Positions 51,076 through 59,190 of a stretch of 64,000 nucleotides of DNA are shown here, piece after piece (position 1 is the stretch's first letter; every line of letters begins with the position of its first letter). This DNA comes from a bacterium (GTDB lineage Bacteria > Planctomycetota > UBA1135 > UBA2386). A program made the translations under genes and the position numbers. The notes below the pieces were generated by a model. The model made no database searches. It was given only the letters and a program-made list of their open reading frames with translations, and had not been told where the DNA came from. The stretch lies in the NCBI GenBank assembly GCA_030432695.1, contig JAUILN010000019.1, positions 141,436 to 205,435 on the forward strand. Direction: 5' to 3'.

Positions 51076-51706
51076 GGCACAGCTCCCGCAGTTCGGCCAG
51101 GGCCTCGGCCTTGCGATTGGAGACGGTCTTGGAATCGACACCCAGCTCCACCGCGATCTCGCTGATCCGACGTCCGCCGTAGTAGTGCTCGTGGAGGATG
51201 CGCGCGTTGGTGGACCGTCGCGGATCGGTGCCTTGCTTCCAGACGTCTAGCACGCCCAGGGCTGGCGCGAGCTCGATGTGATGCTTGGCGGCGAAGTGCT
51301 GCGCCTGGGCTTCGGCATAGTCGACCAGCACACGCTCACGCCGGTCGCGACCGCGCAGCACGTCGCGCACCTTGTTGGCGAGTGCCTGGGCGACCCAGCC
51401 ACGCAGCTCGCGAGCCGATCGAGCACGCCACTCGGCATCACTACTGCGACGATTCAGCAGGCGCTCGAACAGGCTGCCGAGCACCGCGGTGTACGCTGCG
51501 CTATCCGGCTGCTCGGTCTTGCCACGGAACAATCTCGAGAGTCTGTCGCGCAAGGCCTGCTCGAACATCGCCGTCACTTCGACCAGGCACTCTGCGGCCA
51601 GTCGCCGCTTCTCCTCGCCGTCGGCGGCATGGTAGGCGGTCAGCAGCCGCTCCAGGCGGGCTTCGGGGGTCTCTGGGGAGTGCTCGGGGGGAAGCGGCAG
51701 GGACAT
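51065..51706 (-). CDS. ECF-like sigma factor
   Basis: 213 residues from the ATG at 51706. Region 2 is visible in LFERLLNRRSSDAEWRARSA and ELRGWVAQALANKVRDVLRG. Region 4 is ARILHEHYYGGRRISEIAVE followed by LGVDSKTVSNRKAEALAEL, a clear HTH. It is divergent from the sigma factor at 44728-45321 but sits in the same kind of operon, overlapping a Ser/Thr kinase gene. It probably directs a small regulon controlled by that kinase. No anti-sigma factor is seen. Confidence 0.82.
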   Translation of the reverse strand: MSLPLPPEHSPETPEARLERLLTAYHAADGEEKRRLAAECLVEVTAMFEQALRDRLSRLFRGKTEQPDSAAYTAVLGSLFERLLNRRSSDAEWRARSARELRGWVAQALANKVRDVLRGRDRRERVLVDYAEAQAQHFAAKHHIELAPALGVLDVWKQGTDPRRSTNARILHEHYYGGRRISEIAVELGVDSKTVSNRKAEALAELRELCHER

Positions 51707-51753
51707 GGTTGGGCTCTCCTGAAGTCGCGGAGTGTAACGGGACCGCGCGCGGC

Positions 51754-52623
51754 TCAATCCTGCTTGCCGGACTCGCCCGCGGACGCCGGCGCATCGCTGC
51801 CCGCCTGCGCCTCACGCAAGGCCCGCAGCCGTTCCAGCCGCTCGTAGTCACGCTCCAGTGCAGTCGCAGAACCACCGGCCCCCACCGGCAGACCCGCCCG
51901 CCGCGCCTCGTTCGCCGCCTCCTTGCGCTCGATGTCGCGGCGCAGGGCCTCGGCCTGGGAACCGAGTTCGCTGGCGTCGAGGCCGGGAGCCGCATCGACT
52001 CCGGCCACCATCTCCAGGGTGCGCGATTCCAGATCGGCCTGCTCGCGGCGGGTACGCAGCAGTTCGATCTCCTGTTCCAGCGCGACCAGCGCATCGCGCA
52101 TGTCGCCGAGCGCGCGCTCGCCGTCGGCCACGCTGCGGGTCAGCTTGGAGAGACCCTCGCGGCGGATCGCGAGCTGGCGCGTCTCACGGTCTTCCTCGGT
52201 GAGCAGTCGGTCGATGTCGGCTTGGAAACTGGCGAGGGTGTGTTCGGCGCCGGCGAAGGACACCGTGGCGAGCCCTTCCTCGGTGGCTTGCTCCAGCACC
52301 GGGTAGGCCTCGGCGAGCAGGCGCTGCCGCCGCGCGCCGCGCTGCTCCAGCTCGGCCACCTGCTGCTCGAGGGTCTCCACCTCACGGCGCGACAGATTCA
52401 GCGCGATCTGGTGCTCGGTGACCCGCGACTGCTGGCGACGCAGGTCGTGGTCGAGGGCCCGGTCGCGGACCTCGGTGGGCACGGTGTCGACCATGCCGTC
52501 CACGGTCACATCCGCGCCGGCGCGGGCCAGGCCCAGCAGCTCGCCGAGCGGGCGTCCGGCCAGCAGGAACAGCACGGCCACGAGTGCCGCGACGGACAGG
52601 GAGATCTTCGCAAACAGCTTCAT
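51754..52623 (-). CDS. membrane-anchored coiled-coil protein
   Basis: 289 residues from the ATG at 52623. An N-terminal membrane or signal helix (ISLSVAALVAVLFLLAGRPL) precedes a nearly continuous coiled coil (about 60-270, for example SRREVETLEQQVAELEQRGA and LALRQLAI-type heptads). No enzymatic motif is visible. It lies 47 bp upstream of the sigma-factor gene on the same strand and could be the first gene of the sigma-kinase operon. A role as envelope-stress sensor or scaffold is only a suggestion. Confidence 0.75.
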   Translation of the reverse strand: MKLFAKISLSVAALVAVLFLLAGRPLGELLGLARAGADVTVDGMVDTVPTEVRDRALDHDLRRQQSRVTEHQIALNLSRREVETLEQQVAELEQRGARRQRLLAEAYPVLEQATEEGLATVSFAGAEHTLASFQADIDRLLTEEDRETRQLAIRREGLSKLTRSVADGERALGDMRDALVALEQEIELLRTRREQADLESRTLEMVAGVDAAPGLDASELGSQAEALRRDIERKEAANEARRAGLPVGAGGSATALERDYERLERLRALREAQAGSDAPASAGESGKQD

Positions 52624-52842
52624 CACGCTCGGTTGGATCGGGTTGCAGGGACCACGCCGGCTCGCACTCGGGCCAGCTCGCTCCCGAGGCGTCTGCCGGC
52701 CGCCCGACTTCCCGGAGGTTTCCGCGGTTTCCTGCAGACCCCACCTCTCCGCCGCCATCCCCCACACCCCCCCGTCCAATCCCACGACACCGCCTGGTAG
52801 CCACCCCTCCCCACCCCCCACCACATCTAGCGGTTACCCGCC

Positions 52843-52885
52843 TGGCACCTCCGGTGCTCTCAGGTTGTCGGCGCTTTCTGCCGAC
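52843..52885 (+). promoter_or_regulatory. sigma-54 promoter and 5'-end stem-loop of the fliR operon
   Basis: TGGCACCTCCGGTGCT (52843-52858) is identical to the site before fliO, with GG at 52844-52845 and GC at 52856-52857. The predicted start is near 52869. GTCGGC (52867-52872) and GCCGAC (52880-52885) form a stem-loop whose stem matches the fliO leader while the loop differs (GCTTTCT against CGAATCT). Upstream identity begins at CACATCTAGCG (52823). The rest of the 297-bp gap (52624-52822) shows only C-rich sequence. Confidence 0.8.
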
Positions 52886-52920
52886 CTGATAGACAGCGAG
52901 CGCTCGCCGGCCGTGCGACC

Positions 52921-53700
52921 GTGAACCCCACCGACCTCCAGCTCCTGGAATCCCATGCCCCCGCCGTGCTGCTGCACGTGGTCCGGGCCACGGCATTCCT
53001 CGCGGCGCTGCCGATCCTCGGCCAGCACCTGCCGTCGCGGATGGTGCGGCTGGTGCTCGGGGTGGCGTTGGGCGGCGCGTCGTTCTGCCTGGCGGGGATG
53101 CCGGTGGTGGCGGTGGAGCACGGGCTCGATCTGCTGGTCCTCGGCACGCGCGAGGTCCTGGTCGGCGTGATCGCAGGCTTCGCGATCCACGGGGTGATGG
53201 CTGTCGTGCACGTCGCGGGCGAGATCCTCGGCCACGAGATGGGGCTGACGATGGCGCGGGTGCTGGATCCGTCCACCGGGCGACAGGACGCGACGATGAC
53301 GCGCGTCTTTGAGGTGCTGGCGTTCCTGCTGCTGCTCGAGTTCGACCTGCACCACGACCTGGTGCGGGTGTTCCTCGCCAGCCACGAGCATGTGGCCGTG
53401 GGCGAGTCCTTCGAGCTGCGCGGCGTGGTGGCGATGCTGCAGTCGATGCTGGCCGCGTCACTGGTGTTCGGCATCAAGCTGGCGGCACCGGTGTTCGGCG
53501 TGCTGCTGATCACCACCGCGGTGCTGATCGTGCTGGCGCGAGCGGTGCCGAACATCAACCTGCTGGAGTTCAGCTTCGGCTTCCGGATCCTGATCGCGCT
53601 CACCGCGCTGACCTTCTTCCTGCGCTTCGCCACGCCACACCTGTTGGCAGCCTTGCGCAATGGCATCGCCCAGGCCGGGGAGGTCTTCGCCGGTTCCTGA
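52921..53700 (+). CDS. fliR: flagellar export gate protein FliR
   Basis: 259 residues, GTG start, normal length. It has six hydrophobic segments typical of FliR, including VVRATAFLAALPILGQHLPS, LLVLGTREVLVGVIAGFAIH, MAVVHVAGEILGHEMGLTMA and LLITTAVLIVLARAVPNINL (the conserved V-P-x-x-N segment). With FliP and FliQ it forms the export gate. It is the first gene of the operon behind the sigma-54 promoter; flhB follows after 12 bp. Confidence 0.94.
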   Translation: MNPTDLQLLESHAPAVLLHVVRATAFLAALPILGQHLPSRMVRLVLGVALGGASFCLAGMPVVAVEHGLDLLVLGTREVLVGVIAGFAIHGVMAVVHVAGEILGHEMGLTMARVLDPSTGRQDATMTRVFEVLAFLLLLEFDLHHDLVRVFLASHEHVAVGESFELRGVVAMLQSMLAASLVFGIKLAAPVFGVLLITTAVLIVLARAVPNINLLEFSFGFRILIALTALTFFLRFATPHLLAALRNGIAQAGEVFAGS

Positions 53701-53712
53701 CCGGGGAGTGCC

Positions 53713-54810
53713 ATGGCCCTGTTCCGCGACGACTCCGGACGCACCGAGCCGGCGACTCCGCAGCGCCTGGAGGAGGCTGCCGAGAAGGGGCAGGTGCCGA
53801 TGTCGCGCGAGCTGGTGACCGCCGGCTCGCTGCTGGTGGCGACGATCACGCTGGCCTCGGCCGGGCCGTTCGTATGGCAGCGGTTCTCGGAGGCCATCGC
53901 GGGTGGCCTCGACGTGCGGCTGGGCGAGCATCGACTCGGCGACGCCGACGTGCACGGCGCGGTCGACGAGATCCAGACGGCGCTCGCGCCCTTGCTCCCG
54001 GCGCTGGCGATCCTCGCGGTGCCCGCATTGTGCGCGGTGCTGATGTTCGGCTATGGCCAGGTGGGCTTCCGGTTCCGCGGCAAGGCGCTGCGCCTCGACC
54101 CGGAACGTCTGTCGCCGCTCAAGAACCTCAACCGCCTGTTCAGCGCGGCGTCGCTGATCCGCACGCTGGTGTCGCTGCTGTTCCTGAGCGCGGTCGCGGG
54201 GATCCTGTGGTGGACGCTGCACGACAAGGCGCCGGCGTTCCTGGCGATGCTCGACCAGGACCCGCAAGACGGCTTCGCCGGCCTGTTCGGGATCGCCGTG
54301 CGCTCGCTGATCTGGATCGCGGTGGTCGCGATGGTCCTCGCTTTGGGCGACGTCGCCTGGCAGCGCTTCGACCTGAGCCAGAACCTGCGCATGTCGAAGC
54401 AGGAGGTCGACGACGAGCGCAAGCGCACCGAGGGTGATCCATTGGTGAAGAGTCGGATCCGCCAGGCCGCGCAGGAGCTGGCGAAGCAACGGATGATGGA
54501 GGCGGTGCCGCATGCCGACGTGGTGATCACCAACCCGACCCACTTCGCGGTGGCTTTGGCCTACGACCGCACCAAGCACGCCTCGCCCGAGGTGGTCGCC
54601 AAGGGCACCGACGAGGTCGCGGCGCGGATCCGCGAGATCGCGAAGGAACACGACGTGCCGCTGGTGGAGGACCCACCCCTGGCCCGCGCGCTGCATCGCG
54701 CCACCAAGGTCGGTCAGGAGATCCCCGAGACGTTCTTCAAGGCAGTGGCCACCGTGCTCGGCCAGGTGCTGCGACTGCGTGGTGAGCGGAATGCTGGAGG
54801 GACCCGATGA
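53713..54810 (+). CDS. flhB: flagellar export switch protein FlhB
   Basis: 365 residues. The N-terminus has the typical ERTEPATPQRLEEAAEKGQV-like start (here GRTEPATPQRLEEAAEKGQV). Four membrane segments are followed by the cytoplasmic domain with MSKQEVDDERKRTEGDP and the autocleavage site VITNPTHFAVAL (NPTH at 274-277). Cleavage between N and P switches export from rod/hook to filament substrates, so the protein should be functional. The stop overlaps the flhA start (ATGA). Confidence 0.97.
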   Translation: MALFRDDSGRTEPATPQRLEEAAEKGQVPMSRELVTAGSLLVATITLASAGPFVWQRFSEAIAGGLDVRLGEHRLGDADVHGAVDEIQTALAPLLPALAILAVPALCAVLMFGYGQVGFRFRGKALRLDPERLSPLKNLNRLFSAASLIRTLVSLLFLSAVAGILWWTLHDKAPAFLAMLDQDPQDGFAGLFGIAVRSLIWIAVVAMVLALGDVAWQRFDLSQNLRMSKQEVDDERKRTEGDPLVKSRIRQAAQELAKQRMMEAVPHADVVITNPTHFAVALAYDRTKHASPEVVAKGTDEVAARIREIAKEHDVPLVEDPPLARALHRATKVGQEIPETFFKAVATVLGQVLRLRGERNAGGTR

Positions 54811-56891
54811 CCAGCGCCGCCGCCCTGAACCCGTCGAAGCCCAACTTCGCCCGCGACAATGGCCTGGCCATGGCCCTGCTGGTCGCACTCGGCGTGATGC
54901 TGGTGCCGATGCCGCCGATCGCCATGGACCTGCTGCTGGCGGCGAACATCTCGCTCAGCCTGCTGGTGGTCCTCACGGTGCTCAACACGCCGCGGCCGAT
55001 GGAGTTCAGCACGTTCCCCAGCGTGCTGCTGTTCGCGGCGGTGTTCCGGCTGGCACTCAACGTGGCGACGACGCGGCTGATCCTCGGCAACCAGGGCGAG
55101 GCCGGGTCGATCATCCGGACCTTCGGCGACTTCGTGGTCGGCGGTAACCACGTGGTCGGCATCGTCGTGTTCCTGATCCTGGTGGTGATCCAGTTCGTGG
55201 TCATCACCCGCGGCCAGAACCGCATCAGCGAGGTCGCGGCGCGGTTCACCCTCGATGCCATGCCCGGCAAGCAGATGGCGATCGACGCCGATCTGAATTC
55301 GGGCGTGATCAGCAACGAGGAGGCCCGCCAGCGCCGCGCCGACCTGTCCAACGAGGCGCAGTTCTATGGCGCGATGGACGGTGCCGGCAAGTTCGTGCGC
55401 GGCGACGCGATCGCGGCCCTGGTGATCACCGCGATCAACCTGCTCGGCGGCGTGGTGATCGGCGTGTTCCAGCGCGGTCTGCCGGCGGGTGACGCCTTCC
55501 AGGCCTATGCCCTGCTCACGATCGGCGACGGCCTGGTCTCGCAGATCCCGGCCCTGATGGTCTCGACCTCGGCCGGCGTGCTCACCTCCAAGGGCGCCAG
55601 CGACTCCGGACTCGGCAGCGAACTCTCGGGCCAGCTCTTCGACAGCCCGGCGGTCTTGCGCACCGGTGCGTTCCTGGTCGGCGCGATGGCGCTGCTGCCC
55701 GGCATGCCGACGCTGCTGTTCCTGGGCCTGGGCGGTGCGCTCTATTGGTATGCCGGCCGCCGGGCCGAACACGGCGCCGATGCCGAACGCCAGGCCGCCG
55801 ATTCGGCCGCCGCCGAGGCCGCGAAGAAGGACCCCGAAGCCGAACTCGAAGACCTGCTGGCGGTCGATCGCCTGTGCATCGAGATCGGTTACCGATTGGT
55901 GCCGCTGGTCGACGACGGCCGACATGGCGGCCTGCTCGACCACGTCCGCGCATTGCGCGCCCAGATCGCCGGCTCGCTCGGCATCGTGGTCCCGCCGATC
56001 CGCATCCGTGACGACGCCCGCCTCGACGGCCACGACTACCGGATCCTGCTGCACGGCCAGGAGATCGCGCGCGGCAGCGTGCACGCCGGGCAATGGCTGG
56101 CCATGGATCCCGGTGGCGTCGACCCCAACGGCCGCGAGCTGCGCGGTATCGACACGATCGAACCGGCGTTCGGCCTGCCGGCGAAGTGGATCGTCGAGGG
56201 CGACCGCGACCGCGCCGAAGCGCTCGGCTTCACGGTGATCGACGCGCCCTCGGTGCTCACCACCCACCTCGCCGAGATCCTCAGGAAGTTCGCCCCCGAG
56301 CTGCTGACCCGCGACGACGTGAAGGCACTCTGCGACAACCTGAAGCGCACCGCGCCGGCGGTGGTCGAGGAGCTGGTGCCGAGCCGCTTGACCATCGGCC
56401 AGATCCAACAGGTGTTGACCCGCCTGCTCGCCGAACGCGTCCCGGTGAAGAACCTCCAGGTGATCCTCGAGAGCCTCGCCGACCACGCGACCGATGCCGC
56501 GCAATTCGACGCCCGCGCATTGGCCGAACGCGCCCGCACCGCATTGGCGCGCGCGATCTGCGAACCCTATCTCGACGACGAAGGCACGCTGCACGCCGCG
56601 GTCGTCGAACCCCAACTGGAGAAGGCCCTGGCCGACGCGATCAGCGGTCGCCAGGGCCTCGATCAACTGCCACCCGGCTTCCTGGCCCGGTTCGTCGACG
56701 GTACCGCCGAGGCGCTGGCCGAGCTGGTGAAGGACGGCCGCGACCCGGTGCTGATCACCCGGGCCAGCCTGCGCCCGTTCCTCGCCGATGCCGTGACCGG
56801 AGTCGTGCCCAACGCCGCGGTGCTCAGCTACCAGGAGAGCGCCGTCGCGAAGCGGGTGGAGACCCGTTCGCGCGTCACCGTGCCGGCGTGA
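54807..56891 (+). CDS. flhA: flagellar export protein FlhA
   Basis: 694 residues, normal length. The N-terminal half has eight or so membrane helices and the FHIPEP signature region (STFPSVLLFAAVFRLALNVA, TTRLILGNQGEAG, RFTLDAMPGKQMAID). The cytoplasmic half carries the chaperone/substrate-docking domain (ELLAVDRLCIEIGYRLVPL-like start, later LTIGQIQQVLTRLLAERVPV). It forms the nonameric ring of the export apparatus. It overlaps flhB, and flhF begins 17 bp after its stop. Confidence 0.97.
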   Translation: MTSAAALNPSKPNFARDNGLAMALLVALGVMLVPMPPIAMDLLLAANISLSLLVVLTVLNTPRPMEFSTFPSVLLFAAVFRLALNVATTRLILGNQGEAGSIIRTFGDFVVGGNHVVGIVVFLILVVIQFVVITRGQNRISEVAARFTLDAMPGKQMAIDADLNSGVISNEEARQRRADLSNEAQFYGAMDGAGKFVRGDAIAALVITAINLLGGVVIGVFQRGLPAGDAFQAYALLTIGDGLVSQIPALMVSTSAGVLTSKGASDSGLGSELSGQLFDSPAVLRTGAFLVGAMALLPGMPTLLFLGLGGALYWYAGRRAEHGADAERQAADSAAAEAAKKDPEAELEDLLAVDRLCIEIGYRLVPLVDDGRHGGLLDHVRALRAQIAGSLGIVVPPIRIRDDARLDGHDYRILLHGQEIARGSVHAGQWLAMDPGGVDPNGRELRGIDTIEPAFGLPAKWIVEGDRDRAEALGFTVIDAPSVLTTHLAEILRKFAPELLTRDDVKALCDNLKRTAPAVVEELVPSRLTIGQIQQVLTRLLAERVPVKNLQVILESLADHATDAAQFDARALAERARTALARAICEPYLDDEGTLHAAVVEPQLEKALADAISGRQGLDQLPPGFLARFVDGTAEALAELVKDGRDPVLITRASLRPFLADAVTGVVPNAAVLSYQESAVAKRVETRSRVTVPA

Positions 56892-56907
56892 TCCGGAGGA
56901 CCCACCG

Positions 56908-57984
56908 ATGCTGCTGCGACGCTTCGAAGCCAAGACCCTCGACACCGCGCTGCGGCTGGTCCGCAAGGAACTCGGCGACGACGCGCTGTTGGTGGAGACC
57001 CGCCAGACCGCGCGCGGCTTCCTGGTGGTCGCCGCCGAGGCCGGCACCGATCCGCGTACCGTGGCGACGCCGGCCCGCGAACCCGCGGTGACGATCCCGC
57101 GTGCGGCGCCGCCGCGTGAACCCGAATGGACGCCGGGCTTCCGCGATCTGGCGACACACGGGCTCGGCTTCGGTCTGTCGGTCGACGTGCTGCGGGCGGT
57201 GGAACGGGCACTCGGCGGCACCCGCGTGAACCTCACGGCGCCCGGAGATCCTGCCGTGCCGAAGCTGGCGACGCGGATCCTGCAGGGACTGGTCCCGACC
57301 ACGACGCTCGATCCGGAGCGCTTCGCGGTGACGGCGTTGATCGGCCCCACCGGAGTCGGCAAGACCACCACGCTGGCCAAGCTCGCCGCACGCTTCCAGA
57401 AGGCCGGCGAGCGGGTCGCGGTGATCACGATCGACACCTACCGCATCGCGGCGGTCGAACAACTACGCGCCTATGCCGACCTGCTGCAGGCCGAGTTCGA
57501 GGTCGCGTTCACGCCAGCCGAACTGCAGCGCGCGGTCACCAAGGCCCGCGAAGGCCACGACCGCGTGCTGGTCGACACGACCGGCCGCAGTCCGCTCGAC
57601 GCACGGTCACTGGGCGCGCTACGGGCCACCCTACGCGGCTCGGCCGAGGTGGCGCGTCTCCTGTGCCTGCCCGCGGGCATGCGCCGCGCTGACGCCGCCG
57701 AAGCGCTACGCGGCTTCGACGGCCTCGCCCCCGACGCGCTCGTGCTCACCAAGTGGGACGAGACCCGCCAGCCCGGCGAGGTCTTCTCGCTGGCGATCGA
57801 GCGCAACTTCCCGATGAGTCACGTGGCGGTCGGCCAGGAGGTGCCCGACGACCTCGTGGTCGCCGACGCACGCGCGCTCGCGATCCATGCGCTCGGCCAG
57901 TTCCGCACCGCACGCGCCGAGGACCGTGCCGTCGCCACACCCCACGACTCCCCCGATCTGCACCCCGCCGCCGAGCCGCGATGA
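56908..57984 (+). CDS. flhF: SRP-type GTPase FlhF
   Basis: 358 residues. The N-terminal basic region begins MLLRRFEAKTLDTALRLVRK, the FlhF B-domain start. The NG GTPase domain has P-loop ALIGPTGVGKTTTLAKLAA (about 144-162), ITIDTYRIAAVEQLR, VLVDTTGRSPLD and LVLTKWDETRQPG (G-4-like T-K-W-D). FlhF sets the site, usually polar, and number of flagella. The next gene encodes its ATPase partner FlhG and overlaps the stop. Confidence 0.95.
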   Translation: MLLRRFEAKTLDTALRLVRKELGDDALLVETRQTARGFLVVAAEAGTDPRTVATPAREPAVTIPRAAPPREPEWTPGFRDLATHGLGFGLSVDVLRAVERALGGTRVNLTAPGDPAVPKLATRILQGLVPTTTLDPERFAVTALIGPTGVGKTTTLAKLAARFQKAGERVAVITIDTYRIAAVEQLRAYADLLQAEFEVAFTPAELQRAVTKAREGHDRVLVDTTGRSPLDARSLGALRATLRGSAEVARLLCLPAGMRRADAAEALRGFDGLAPDALVLTKWDETRQPGEVFSLAIERNFPMSHVAVGQEVPDDLVVADARALAIHALGQFRTARAEDRAVATPHDSPDLHPAAEPR

Positions 57985-58889
57985 CCAGCCCCCCGATCGA
58001 CCGGACGACCCAGCACGCCGAGCACCAGGCACGCGCCCTCGACCGCTCCGTGACCCTGCCGCGCCCTCGACCGAAGGCGCCGTGGATCGCGGTCAGCGGG
58101 GGCAAGGGCGGTGTCGGCAAGACGCTGCTCGCCACCAACCTCGCGATCCTGCTCGCCAAGAGCGGGCGGCGCGTGCTGCTGGTCGACCTCGATCCCGGCC
58201 TCGGCGACGTGCACGTGCATCTGCGCGTCACCCCCGGCCGCTGCCTCGAGGACGCGGTGGAAGCGCACTGCCAGCCGACCGATCTGGTCACGCGGGTGCG
58301 GCACGGGCTGGACCTGGTGACCGGCCGGAGCGGCAGCACGCTGCTGGCGGGCGGTGATCGCAAGTTGATCGAGCGAGCCCTCGACGCGGTCGCGGCAGCC
58401 GTGGAATCGCACGACGTGGTCGTCTGCGACACCGGGGCTGGCATCGGTCCGGCAGTGATCGAGACGACGCGTCGCGCGCATCGCACCCTCGCCGTGACCA
58501 CCGCCGATCCCGCGGCCGCCACCGATGCCTATGCGCTGATCAAGGTCCTCGGACTGCAGGGCATCGACGCGCCACGGCTGGTCGTGAACCGCGTGCGCAG
58601 CAGGGAGCAGGCGATGTCCGCGGCAACGCGACTCGGCAGCGTGTGCGAGCGGTTCCTCGGACATGGCCTGCAGCTAGCCGGCTGGCTGCGCGAGGCGCCG
58701 GCATTGGAACAGTCGATCCGCCAACAGCGAGCCTTCGCCGAGGCCGGCGGCGGGGCGGTGCTGGAGGATCTCGCCGCCCTCACGGCAGGCCTCGCCGACC
58801 TGTTGCCGCCGACGACTCCCGAGGAACGGCCGAGCGACCGCGAAGAACGGCGGACCGCGCTTCAGCGACTTGCGCGGTCGACGCGATAG
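57981..58889 (+). CDS. flhG: MinD-like ATPase FlhG/FleN
   Basis: 302 residues from the ATG at 57981, which overlaps the flhF stop. A deviant Walker A (SGGKGGVGKTLLATNLA, 39-55) and LLVDLDPGLGDVHVHLRV identify the MinD/ParA family. VVVCDTGAGIGPAVIETTRR provides the second nucleotide motif. The family limits flagellar number by acting on FlhF and the C-ring. The N-terminus (LDRSVTLPRP) has no clear FlhF-activating D-Q-A-x-x-L-R motif, so the contact may be divergent. It is the last gene of the operon. Confidence 0.92.
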   Translation: MTSPPIDRTTQHAEHQARALDRSVTLPRPRPKAPWIAVSGGKGGVGKTLLATNLAILLAKSGRRVLLVDLDPGLGDVHVHLRVTPGRCLEDAVEAHCQPTDLVTRVRHGLDLVTGRSGSTLLAGGDRKLIERALDAVAAAVESHDVVVCDTGAGIGPAVIETTRRAHRTLAVTTADPAAATDAYALIKVLGLQGIDAPRLVVNRVRSREQAMSAATRLGSVCERFLGHGLQLAGWLREAPALEQSIRQQRAFAEAGGGAVLEDLAALTAGLADLLPPTTPEERPSDREERRTALQRLARSTR

Positions 58890-59190
58890 GCACGACCGCT
58901 TTCATGCGGCGGACAGATCGGTCCTGCAACGGTATGGCGTGTCACGCCATGCCCGCAGCCGGCTGCCGCATACGTCGACTCACGGCACATCGGCTCGAGA
59001 AACTCAGGTTCCGCAAGCCGCCTCCCGACCGGGCTTTCCGCCTCTCCGATACGGCGGTGCGAACTGAGGTTCCGGACTCGGCATTGCCGCCGCCCCACAC
59101 CCCTGGCGTGACTTGGGTAATCAGGAACTGCCTGTACCCAGAAGGCACCTCGTCTCTCCCCAGGAGACGACCACTCTCGTCACGACAACC
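58890..59190. other. 301-bp gap after flhG
   Basis: It holds an exact 17-bp palindrome ATGGCGTG-T-CACGCCAT (58934-58950), 45 bp after the flhG stop, either an operon terminator or an operator. Two near-identical 13-mers follow: AACTCAGGTTCCG (59001-59013) and AACTGAGGTTCCG (59062-59074), 61 bp apart. The promoter for the next secreted-protein gene should be in the second half, but no clear boxes are seen. Confidence 0.5.

Noticed and set aside
54714..57437. 907-codon minus-strand frame opposite flhA/flhF
   Set aside because: Antisense shadow of conserved flagellar genes; no recognisable motif and composition dictated by the codon bias of the opposite strand.
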